Made by a program: the position numbers and the translations under genes. This document shows positions 31,368 to 40,736 of a stretch of DNA of 58,968 bases, in pieces. Location: positions 1 to 58,968 of the forward strand of contig JASVEC010000097.1 of assembly GCA_030770535.1 (NCBI GenBank), given 5' to 3'. Source of the stretch: Batkoa obscura (Eukaryota > Entomophthoromycota > Entomophthoromycetes > Entomophthorales > Batkoaceae). Below the pieces are notes generated by a model that saw only the letters and a program-made list of their open reading frames with translations, made no database searches and was not told where the DNA came from. Position 1 is the stretch's first letter; the number at the start of each line of letters is the position of its first letter.

Positions 31368-32445
31368 TTATTTAACTAACCATGAAGAAACTTTTGGTGG
31401 TTTGTATTTGGCTAAAGACAAGATCTCTTCTTCCAAAATGTTACAGAAATCATCTAAAGGTAAGTCATTACGATCATAACCAAATGGATTTTCTATTAAA
31501 AATAAAATTACAATATAGAGTTATTTAAAAAATTGTAATAAAATAAAACTTACCAATCTCTTCACCAATATTAATAACACCAAAAAAAGTAAAAGTTAAC
31601 ATACACATAACTGGGATAGTACCCCAGGAATACCCTTTTATCACTGCACTACCAACTACGCGTGCTGGGGTACCCATCAACTGGAAGGGTAAAAATAAGC
31701 AATAGGCCCAAACAATTTGTGAAAGGTGGATAGAATAAGCAAGTGGAATAGGGGTTCTTAAAATACGTTCAAATCCATTTAAACAGTCTACTAAAATAGT
31801 TAGATTATTTAGCAACTGGGTAGCTACTGGAACGGATAAATTTCCAAGGTCTTGCTGATGCTTAATAAATGAAGATAAATACATTTTGATATCCAAAGGA
31901 AGATTAGTTCCTTTGTCCAAATTAATTGAACGACGAGCTTGATTACCGCTTGAGTTTAATGCAGATGGAATAGAATATTCAGGAATATACTTAAGGCGCT
32001 CCCTCATATCCGAATAGTCAGAACCATGTTCTTCTCTAAGATAATGTTTGACTGAAATTGGATACGCAATCAACAAATCCATTACACTCATTTTTTCCAA
32101 ATACTCTTGGTCATTATTCGTTGGTACATTTACCAAAAGAATTCTTACTAAGTTACGGATCGCTGTGGTCATTGTACTCCATAACTTTCTTCCCTCCCAA
32201 TAACGATCATAGGCGGTGTTAGTACGAAATACTAGTAATAAAGAGATTGAAGAATTTAAAATTGAACTTAAAGTTAAAGGGATACTAATATTAACAGAAG
32301 TGATTAACTCATTAATACAAACAAGAAAGGCAGTGTAAAGACCAAAAAAGATCACCTTTGGAAGTACGTGAGGGATAACAGTACCCTTGTATTTTAATGC
32401 AGTTAACTCAAAATGATTATATGTGTTATTGTTCTTTTTTCCCAT
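31368..32445 (-). CDS. Bestrophin-like anion channel (UPF0187/RFP-TM), one intron
   Basis: A 338-residue membrane protein of the bestrophin family, expected to form an anion channel. Exon 1 runs 32445-31554 and exon 2 31492-31368. The 61-nt intron starts GTAAG and ends TAG. Without splicing the frame ends in a nonsense tail after GEEI; with it the protein continues ENPFGYDRNDLPLDDFC, the hallmark of the family end. Other family marks are KGTVIPHVLPKV near the start, FRTNTAYDRYWEGRKLW (about 73-89) and FQLMGTPARVVG. Helices are seen at about 28-50, 55-72, 235-255 and 270-292. A possible upstream coding-like stretch at about 32487-32570 is not needed for a complete protein. Convergent with EXO70. 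Confidence 0.85.
31493..31553 (-). other. Predicted intron of the bestrophin-like gene
   Basis: 61 nt on the minus strand, GTAAG donor and TTTTTAATAG acceptor. Splicing restores GEEIENPFGYD. Confidence 0.85.
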
Positions 32446-33276
32446 TTTAAAATAAAATTAATTTTGTAGAGTCAAAGTGAAATAAACTTACTTTTTGTTA
32501 CCGCCCATCCATACAATATCTTCCGTAATACTCTGCCAATCAAATCTATTTTTTGTTTCTAATTCCAGGTTCAAAATAAATTAAAGAATTCTCTTTAATG
32601 GAACAAATTCAAAGTATGAACATTATTAGCATTTATTGTGATATTGAAAATAAAAGCACTGATATTATTTTGTAATATAATATGTTTTTATTGCTATTTG
32701 ATGCTGAGAAGTATAGGATTAAACTTAATCTATGTTTGTTGTAAATAACAGCATCATCCTTCAATTAGTTATCAAATTCTCCTTAAATTTAACAACTATA
32801 TTCTGATCAATTATAATAATTAATTACAAAACCCATTTCACACTTTTAGCCAATCATTATTAATATAAGTCTATTAAAAGAACATTACAGAGGGGGGTAT
32901 ATTAAGATATTGTTCTCAAAGAAAGAGGATAGTTAGTTTGTATAAAAAGTAAGATGTAGCTAACATATTTTAAGCAGAAATACATTATATTTTTAAAATG
33001 GTTAGAAACTAAAATGTTTATTTACGATTGTAATCTGTATTAGATTTTCACTTTTTAAACACCACTAAATTAATTTTTCAAAGTTTCTATATTAATTTAG
33101 TGTAATATCTATTAGTTTACTGCGTCTAACTAACATAATGGTTGAGAAACAGTTAATACATTCCATGCATTTATGGTACTTCGTTTAAAAAAATAAATTG
33201 AAAAGACAAATTAAAATATCATATCAACTTTTTATAATTGTTTTATTTATTTGTAGTATAATGTTAAAATTTAAAA
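32446..33276. other. Spacer between bestrophin-like and CAP genes
   Basis: Minus-strand frame at 32487-32570 reads LELETKNRFDWQSITEDIVW and then MGGNKK before a stop. It has a coding look and is followed by GTAAG, so it may be an upstream exon or remnant. The rest is AT-rich with no feature. Confidence 0.35.
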
Positions 33277-34077
33277 CTAAAGTACATAGCTATACCCTGT
33301 TCTCATAGTACGACTATCAAATGAAGAGTAAACTTTACAATTTGGGAGAGTGGCCTCTGTACACTCAGATCCTGAGGCAAAATTCTGGGTCCAATAAAAG
33401 TCCTTCTCACCCCATCCAAGGCACTCAAAATCCTCAATAATATTTATATAATGACCTAATGACTTTCTCCATGAATTCATAACATACACAATGGATCGCT
33501 GATTAAATGCTACATTTTCTGAAGCGGCTAAAGCTCTATATCCCTCTGCTCTAATTTGGTCCCCGAAAAATTTGGTCTTAATTCCATCATGTGACATTTG
33601 TCTATTTCTGGCTTGATCTTCACTGTGTTTTTGAGATGATTGCATTAGGCGTAAGTCCACTTTTACAGGTTTCTTCCCAACTTTTTTGCGTAAAGTGTTT
33701 ACCCTGCAAAGCATCTCAACAGTTCTTTCAGAAATGTTATTTGGATAAGAGTCTGTAGGGACAGGCTTAAGTTTCGTTTCTGTTAGTTTAGGCTTCTCTT
33801 ATGTTGGTCTAGGTTTGCTACCACTAATAGTTTTAGTACACTGATCCACCATTACTGTTTTTGTAAGGGTTTTGATTTCCAATTTTGTTATAGTAACATA
33901 ACCTGCAGGTTGATACTTAATTGCTGTTACTGTTTGAGGATTATTATAATCTGGATTTCCATTATTTGGTCTATTATAACGGCCTTTTACTTTTATCTCC
34001 ATTTGGTTAGTAATAGTATTACTTTCAGCTGCAACATAGAGGGCGACTAATGGAAGGAGATATGTGAGGAATTTCAT
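33277..34077 (-). pseudogene. CAP/PRY-type secreted protein, interrupted by a stop
   Basis: A paralogue of the CAP gene at 36105. MKFLTYLLPLVALYVAAES is a signal peptide, followed by a linker with the TITKLEIKTLTKTV block also seen in the paralogue (VYITKYLATKTVT). A single in-frame TAA at 33796-33798 lies in the Pro/Lys-rich linker, right after SKPRPT. The same frame then continues without break through EKPKLTETKLKPVPTDSYP into a full CAP domain (HSEDQA, SENVAFNQRSIVYVMNSW, GHYINII, GWGEKDFYWTQNF). No good intron would remove the stop, and the paralogue has a continuous linker. The cysteine and His/Glu positions of the CAP domain are kept, so the break looks recent. Read-through or a sequencing error are the alternatives. 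Confidence 0.75.
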
Positions 34078-34958
34078 GATAAAGTAAATTAAACTTTAGA
34101 TTGTTTTAGTTCTGAAATGTAAAGGGCTGTAAAGGTGGTATTTATGCTATCTGGTATAGCTCCGAATTGAGCCTAGGACTCTTTGTGACTGCTTTTGTTC
34201 AATCACATAGTTTTTAACTAGTAAGCTAGGACTCTTTTCTTAATATACCATACTTATGAGCAAATAAAAGCTACTTTATTGCCCCATATCCTTATGAATT
34301 TAATTAATTTGTTGAGGTAATTTGTGCTTCTGTCTTATCGAAAATTGCATGAATTACCCTTTTTTTTAGTAATCTACAGACTTTTGCAAAATTCAGTGCT
34401 GTTAATTTAATAATGGTTTGTGAAAAATTTAAATTTAATAAGCTTATTAACTTGAATAAAGCTATTTTTCTGCTATTATTAGGTATTCTGCAACATGTGT
34501 AATTCCTGTGTTTATTGTCAATTGATACACTACTAGAAATGTTATGAAAATAAAGTATTTCAGGGTACAGGGTCAAATATTTGAACTCATTTTCTTAAAG
34601 TCAATGTTTTAGCCTTGGTATAAGCAATATAATTCAATAAAAATATTAATATATTCATAAAAAGAATATTCCATATTAACCAGCAGAATTTACTAATATC
34701 TACTAAAGAAAATTTTACAGCTATAATTAAAGCCCAAAATTTGAAAACGGAAGATTAAGTATGTATTATGTCCGAAAGCCATTTTTCGTAGTGATACTTG
34801 CTAAATTCTTGGAAGACCATAGGTCCTTAAGTGATTTATTAGTTACAACAATACATCTTATTAAAGTAAATATAAACATTATTTCCACAAGGGGGTTTCA
34901 AGGCAACCTGTAAGATTAAAAAACATCCAACTTTTAAAGCAACTCACAAAACAGTAAC
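34078..34958. other. Left part of the divergent spacer between CAP paralogues
   Basis: No gene supported. A minus-strand frame of 90 codons at 34304-34576 has a biased composition and no recognisable motif. Confidence 0.4.
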
Positions 34959-34962
34959 AAAT

Positions 34963-35059
34963 GGGAATGTATTTTTATGTTTAAGAATTTTACTCAAATT
35001 TTCCGCTTAAATAGCGCTAAAAAAATGGATAAAATAATGAAGTCAAAAAAAACAACCCC
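34963..35059 (-). mobile_element. Mite-A copy 19
   Basis: GGGAATGT start, ACAACCCC end, AAAT on both sides (34959-34962 and 35060-35063). Confidence 0.9.
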
Positions 35060-35063
35060 AAAT

Positions 35064-36104
35064 ATTAAAATTTTATACATATTCTTTATCACTAACAAAA
35101 CGATAAACGCTAATAAAAATTACATAAACTACTATCCAAAGTTTTAAATCAAACAACCAATGTCTATCAAAATAACACATTCTCAGCTTAAAGATTAGTA
35201 TTGTCAAAATTCAATATCAAAATTGTTTGGATTTTATAATAATGTGATATTATGATGAGGGTAATTCTTATTTTTTAATTTAAATCTAGCAAAAACTATA
35301 TCATTTTACATTGCGAATAGTCCAACCTAAAATATAAAGGTGTGTTTACAAATTGTGTGTTATGGTACCACAATATATGATATAAAGGGTATGTGTAAAT
35401 TATCGTGACTTCAAGTGTATTGTAAAATATTACAAGTTTCATTAAAGCTTTTAGGTTGGCATTTAACTAGCTTTAGCCATTTTATTAATTTAATGGAAAT
35501 AGGATAAACTAGGCTTAAAACCTAGAAATTAATTTGGTACGATTTTAAGATAATGTTTTGTGAGATAATTGACATTACTGGGTACTTGTTCATTAACTTT
35601 TATTTAGATTAGAGTTTGGAATTTTTATCGAAAACGGCTTATGATCTCAGTAAAGCGAACTAGTGTATTAGGGTCAGGCTTTTTAGAATAAATACATATT
35701 TCATATTAATGAAGGATAAAGTAAAGATATTATTTATATGCTTTAGCGTTAAAACTTTTTATTTCTATTGTGTTAGAAATGAGGTTATAGAGAGAACTAA
35801 TGCTTTAAAAGTTGGGTATATAGTAGAATGTATATTATACTTCGTATTGAAATAGGATATAGTTGTAGTTATAGTTTTATTTATTATGTTCTAATCGTGC
35901 GAAGTAGAATGATTTATAGCTGCATAATCAGCTATTAAAATCATTAGTTATTATCTAACAGTTTAATAAACTAATTAAGTTATAATATATGTGTGACTAG
36001 CATTCTACTTTACAAAAAACATAAGAATCTACTGGAAAATCAAAGTATAAATAGAATACAAATGATATCCAATTTTAATAACATTAACTTATCTAATATT
36101 AATT
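35064..36104. other. Promoter side of the intact CAP gene
   Basis: AT-rich with no open frame. A TATA-like GTATAAATAG at about 36045-36054 lies 50-60 bp upstream of the ATG and is a reasonable core promoter. Confidence 0.45.
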
Positions 36105-36836
36105 ATGAAATTTTATAATCCTTTATTATCTTTATTTACTCTCCAAGTCATCAGCTTAGTTACTGGTGAAGCTATTACTGGTTCTGCTAAATCAGGTGTC
36201 ACTGATGCAGTTACTGTAACCAAATCCGTTTATATCACCAAATATTTAGCTACTAAAACAGTTACAAACATTGCTGAAACCACCATTTATAAATGTACCG
36301 ATAAATCCAAGTCGGTAACTACTCATTCCGAACCAGCTAAGAAATCTACTATGAGTTCCTCTCAACCTAAGCCAACTGAAACCTCATCCCAATCCCAGCC
36401 AACTGGAAACAATCCAAGTGATCAGCCTGATGAAAGGAGCGCTGAAATGTTATGCTTAGTAAACAAGATACGTTCAGAAGTAAGCAAAAAGCCATTGAAG
36501 TTGGACTCACGTTTAATGAAATCATCTCAAAAGCACAGTGAAGATCAAGCTGAGCATAAGAAGATGTCTCATGATGGCACCAAAGTAAAATTCTTTTTTG
36601 ATCGTATTAAAAATGAAGGCTTCAGAGCTTACACTGGAGCAGAAAACGTAGCTTGGAATCAAAAAAACGTTGAAAAGGTAGTACAAGCATGGAAGAAATC
36701 AGAGGGACATTATAAGAATATCATTGGTGAGTTTGAGTGCTTTGGATGGGGTGAGAAGGACCTATACTGGACTCAGAATTTTGCAGCAGGGGAGAAGTGT
36801 GATGATGATTATGTGATTGATTGTAGCAGATATTAA
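36105..36836 (+). CDS. Secreted CAP/PRY domain protein
   Basis: A 243-residue secreted protein of the CAP superfamily (PRY1/PR-1/SCP). Fungal members bind sterols and fatty acids outside the cell. MKFYNPLLSLFTLQVISLVT with GEA is the signal peptide. A Thr/Val-rich segment (30-65) and a Ser/Gln/Pro linker (70-110) lead to the CAP domain from about 112 to 240. The CAP cavity residues are read as His144 (KHSEDQA), Glu180 (GAENVAW) and His202 (GHYKNI). YWTQNFAAG matches the last conserved CAP strand, and four Cys (63, 117, 211, 231) plus Cys240 could form disulfides. It stands head to head with its interrupted paralogue across 2 kb, an inverted duplication. Confidence 0.88.
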   Translation: MKFYNPLLSLFTLQVISLVTGEAITGSAKSGVTDAVTVTKSVYITKYLATKTVTNIAETTIYKCTDKSKSVTTHSEPAKKSTMSSSQPKPTETSSQSQPTGNNPSDQPDERSAEMLCLVNKIRSEVSKKPLKLDSRLMKSSQKHSEDQAEHKKMSHDGTKVKFFFDRIKNEGFRAYTGAENVAWNQKNVEKVVQAWKKSEGHYKNIIGEFECFGWGEKDLYWTQNFAAGEKCDDDYVIDCSRY

Positions 36837-37190
36837 GAGTTAAAAGTTAATTAATAGCGGCTTTAATATTTTGGTGGTTTTTGTAAATTACTAAAACTTA
36901 ATTATTGAAATAAATAATGTTAAAACTTATTGAAATGATGTTATCCGAACGTATGTTGTATTTTCTTGTTTTTCTATAGAATTTCATGACAATTAGTGCT
37001 TTAATTTTAATGTTTATAAAAATACCTCATTATTATAGTTTGAATATCTAAAATTTTTTAAAATAAGCTGCTTCTCATAGTTCAATGCTTTTTTAACTTT
37101 ATATTTAAATACTTTTTTGTATTTTATATTAAGTAAACTTAATAAAAGTCATAAACATTAATTTTATTTAATAAAATAATACCAAAACTA
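36837..37190. other. Convergent spacer between CAP and GH31 genes
   Basis: AT-rich; shared 3' region of the two genes. No feature seen. Confidence 0.5.
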
Positions 37191-39416
37191 TTATAAAGAT
37201 ATTTGGACATCAAGTTCTTGGCTAGCCTTGAGTTTACCAACTGAGACATAAAGTGCTCCGCTGCGATCGTTAGCATCATAATACCAACCCTCTTTGTTAT
37301 CAGCAGCCTTATCAGTAACGGGTTTAGATTCCAATTTAGAAGCGCCCTTAAATTCAACCGACTTTGGAGCAGATGTAGTATGTATAACTAAAATATATGG
37401 TCTTTCCGTAGCAATTCCGTCATAACTACCCTTGATTTCACCAATCTTGAGTTTAAACCCATTGTATTTACCTTCAAGTGAGAACTCTTGTTTGCTATAT
37501 TTTTTGTCTTGGAACTGACGAGTAACAAGATCATCTTCGTATAAAGTATATTTGGTCGATTTACCGGCGGATGGATAAATATCTAAAATAATTGGATGAT
37601 CTGGTTTACGCTCTCTGTATGAATTAACTTTATTCCACATAGGAATGATAGAATTTTCTTTAACAAATAAGGGTAAAGTGTCTAATGGGGCATTATATCC
37701 ATTTAAGGTAGTAGGACCAGTATATACTTTCCCATTCCAATAATCAATCCATTTTCCTTCAGGTAAATAAATGCCATCTCTCTTTAATTCATCTTTATAG
37801 ACAGGGGCTACTAAGAAAGAGGAACCAAACATATATTGATATTTAGTAGTTTCCTTATCCCAAGTATTTTTATCTTTAGGATATTCTAACACCATAGATC
37901 TTACAATAGGGAATCCAGTTTCATGGGCTTCATGGGCTAAGGTATAAATGTATGGCAATAACTGTTCACGTAACTTTAAATATTTTCTATTTATAGAAGT
38001 TCCAGGTTCCCCATATCTCCAAGGTTGTTTATCAAATTTAGCCCATCCTGACATAGTCATAAAAACTGGAGTAAATACTTTATATTGTAAATCACGAATA
38101 TAGGTGTTTGCACTACCACGGAAAATACCATCTACATCACCAGCAGTGTATACTTGGGCTGATAAACCTGATCCATGAATAGTAGGGATATGGAATCTTA
38201 TATTTTCCCAACTTCCACTTTGATCGCCTGTCCATTGTACTGCACATTTTTGTACTCCAGCCCAACCTTCAACTTGCCATACAAAACCACGTGCTGAAGA
38301 GTAATCTTGGATACCATTATAAGCTTCATTACATGCTTTAAATCCAAATTCATAACCATCACCCACCCAAGCAACATCTAATTTCCTTACTCTTACTCCC
38401 CATTTACCTACTTCTGTTGGTTGATTAGTTAAGTTAGATTCTGTCCATAAACCTAAGGAAATATTTCTCTTAGCTAATGCTTGGTTAGTTTCATCTAGTT
38501 GAGTATAACCACAACCATAACCATCATTGACTAGCATCCATCCAATAGGTAAGTCATTTTGTACATAACCATCAGCTACTTTAGTAGAATCGATTAATGT
38601 ATCTTTTGGTGGTCTACCATTAGCAGTCTTAGAATAGCAATCCGAGTCTCCTAATTCCAAACCATAAATTGGTGGCATAAAGGGTCTACCAGTTAGATAA
38701 GTATATCTATTCAAAACTTGCTTATAATCACCAATAAAATAATAAGCATCAAATCGATCTTCAACGTGAGTTAAATTTAGAGGTGAATTAAAATCATAAT
38801 ACCCTGGAGTGAATGTATTTCTAAATACGCCATAACCTTTAGAGGACATATAGAATGGTGATGGATTTGGGTTACCTCCATCATCCCAATTGTAGTCTAC
38901 TGTAATATTTAATTTGGTATTACGGTGAGTAAATCTTCCATTTTGCATACCACCACCAAAGAATTGTTCATCTTCACGTTGTTTTAATAGCTGTACAGTA
39001 CCTAAATCGTTTAACTCAAGTGGTGCTGCCTCTTCAAAGATAGTATCTTTTCCTTTAATAAGTTGTAATCTCAATGGATAATAGTTCACTCTTAAAGTAT
39101 GCTTAGAGTCCTGGTTTTGAATCTCATGCCAATTACCATTGTTATAAGAATGAATTTTGGGCGTCTTGAAATCTTTAGCAACAGTAATTGGTAGTGGTAA
39201 CTCTTCAAAATCTTTTCCTTTCTTAACTGCTTGTACACGAATAATAGAGTCTTCTAACCAAGTAACCTTAAGCTTGTTTTCATTTCTACTAATGAAAACA
39301 ATTTCATTCTCATTTATTTTTTTATAGTCTTTCATATTGTTAAACTTTACACTGTCCCCTGCTACAGCCCCGAGGAGGCCAAAGATAAAAGATACTAGAA
39401 TGGCACTCTTTTGCAT
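37191..39416 (-). CDS. Secreted GH31 glycoside hydrolase
   Basis: A 741-residue intronless enzyme of glycoside hydrolase family 31. MQKSAILVSFIFGLLGAVAG is a signal peptide. The N-terminal beta-sandwich domain holds FFGGGMQNGRF (152-162). In the barrel, RKLDVAWVGDGY has Asp347 in the nucleophile position, and WTGDQSGSWENIRFHIP has Asp398 as the likely general acid. The string AGDVDGIFRGS is also typical. This LDVAW...GDQSGSWE form is closer to the 6-alpha-glucosyltransferase and alpha-glucosidase branch of GH31 than to maltase-glucoamylase (WIDMNE), so an alpha-glucan or alpha-galactoside substrate is possible and starch is not assured. The C-terminal part holds the two small beta domains (LPLFVKENSIIPMW, then YTLYEDD). 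The length is normal and all key residues are present. Confidence 0.9.
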   Translation of the reverse strand: MQKSAILVSFIFGLLGAVAGDSVKFNNMKDYKKINENEIVFISRNENKLKVTWLEDSIIRVQAVKKGKDFEELPLPITVAKDFKTPKIHSYNNGNWHEIQNQDSKHTLRVNYYPLRLQLIKGKDTIFEEAAPLELNDLGTVQLLKQREDEQFFGGGMQNGRFTHRNTKLNITVDYNWDDGGNPNPSPFYMSSKGYGVFRNTFTPGYYDFNSPLNLTHVEDRFDAYYFIGDYKQVLNRYTYLTGRPFMPPIYGLELGDSDCYSKTANGRPPKDTLIDSTKVADGYVQNDLPIGWMLVNDGYGCGYTQLDETNQALAKRNISLGLWTESNLTNQPTEVGKWGVRVRKLDVAWVGDGYEFGFKACNEAYNGIQDYSSARGFVWQVEGWAGVQKCAVQWTGDQSGSWENIRFHIPTIHGSGLSAQVYTAGDVDGIFRGSANTYIRDLQYKVFTPVFMTMSGWAKFDKQPWRYGEPGTSINRKYLKLREQLLPYIYTLAHEAHETGFPIVRSMVLEYPKDKNTWDKETTKYQYMFGSSFLVAPVYKDELKRDGIYLPEGKWIDYWNGKVYTGPTTLNGYNAPLDTLPLFVKENSIIPMWNKVNSYRERKPDHPIILDIYPSAGKSTKYTLYEDDLVTRQFQDKKYSKQEFSLEGKYNGFKLKIGEIKGSYDGIATERPYILVIHTTSAPKSVEFKGASKLESKPVTDKAADNKEGWYYDANDRSGALYVSVGKLKASQELDVQISL

Positions 39417-40421
39417 AGTGATTAAAATATAAAAATAATTAGTTGTAAAAATGTTGTACTTTAATAAAAGCTTAAGAATTAAAGCATGTCTCTGCTTCTA
39501 TTTATATCATTTTCGAAAACAGAACAGAAAAGCATTAAATCGAAAAGTAAGCCATGTGAATGCTAAGGGCATAGTAAGATGCAAGTTAATTATAATTATA
39601 ATCATTTGATTTTTATATTATTTAATTTATATTTGGATGATTCTAAAATCACTATACTGTCTCTTTTATATCTGACTTAATCTAGTTTAGCTGATCATAG
39701 GATATAAATCGTATTCGTCTCATTTTAAACTTTGAACAATTCGTTATCCCTGATAAGAACCTTAATGCAAGGATGCTAATTTTCCCACGAAATTCAATCC
39801 AACTAAATTAACCATTTTCGAAAGTTTTCGAAAAAATAGTCATTCTTATTTAATCAAATCATTTGATCAAACTAAAAGTTACAATAGGTCTGATGACCTG
39901 GCCATTGTGAACCAAAGTAGCATATTTAGATAATTTTTTAAAAGATTTTGGTCAGACAGCTTTGGGTTTTATAAAGTGACGGGTAAGATTATATCATAGT
40001 TGGCAAGAGGGATTGAATTTGAAGTTTTTTTTGATGTAAATAAAATGTAGTACTTTTTTTAATGATGCTTCCTTGCTATATTAAATAGAACAACTGGGCT
40101 TTTGAACTTTCAAGAATTCTTTTTTGAAAATATAATAACTGTTTTAGCGATATTTTAATGAAATATAAAATTACAACTATTGTTTTAGTTTTAAAAATTC
40201 AAAATTAATTATTATTAGATATTGCATAAATTCCTTTTTTCTATGAGCAAGTCTACAGCAGTAAAAATAAAAATAAAAGCAAAAATAAAGCAAATTATTA
40301 TTTTTAATTTAAATACTATTTTTTATCTATGATTTTTTTGTTTATAATTTTTTTAACTATGATTTTTTTTGAAAACAAAATAAAATAATTTTATTATAAA
40401 ATTTAGTATTAACAGTTTAAC
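39417..40421. other. Upstream region of the GH31 gene
   Basis: AT-rich, no gene. The first 250 bases should hold the GH31 promoter; CATTTTCGAAAA-type strings occur at about 39510 and 39815-39835 but their meaning is unclear. Confidence 0.45.
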
Positions 40422-40425
40422 ATAT

Positions 40426-40518
40426 GAGAGTGTTTTTTGATTTCTACTTTTTCTATTTTTTAAGCACTGTTTGAGGGGAAAAATTGTTAGTAAAATTCTT
40501 AATAAAAAAGTACACCCC
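40426..40518 (+). mobile_element. Mite-A copy 20, beside the autonomous element
   Basis: GAGAGTGT start after ATAT, ACACCCC end before TATG. It lies 218 bp from the left end of the transposon at 40737, in the same orientation as that end. Confidence 0.82.
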
Positions 40519-40736
40519 TATGCTTCATTTAAAAAATTATTACTATATATTTAAAGACAGATATCAATTTTATAAATAGCTCTGAGACCAATCATAAGAC
40601 CGAAGATGAATATTCGTCTCATTTATTGTTTTGAGAGTTATTTAAATGCAATTTAATATTATTGCTAAATGAAAAAAGTTATAGAGCTACAATTACAAAA
40701 AATAGCATCCCAGTTGTTGCAACTTTTTTACGATAT

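Noticed and set aside
32487-32570. Possible extra 5' exon of the bestrophin-like gene
   Set aside because: A coding look and a GTAAG follow it, but no good acceptor links it in phase and the protein is complete from ATG 32445.
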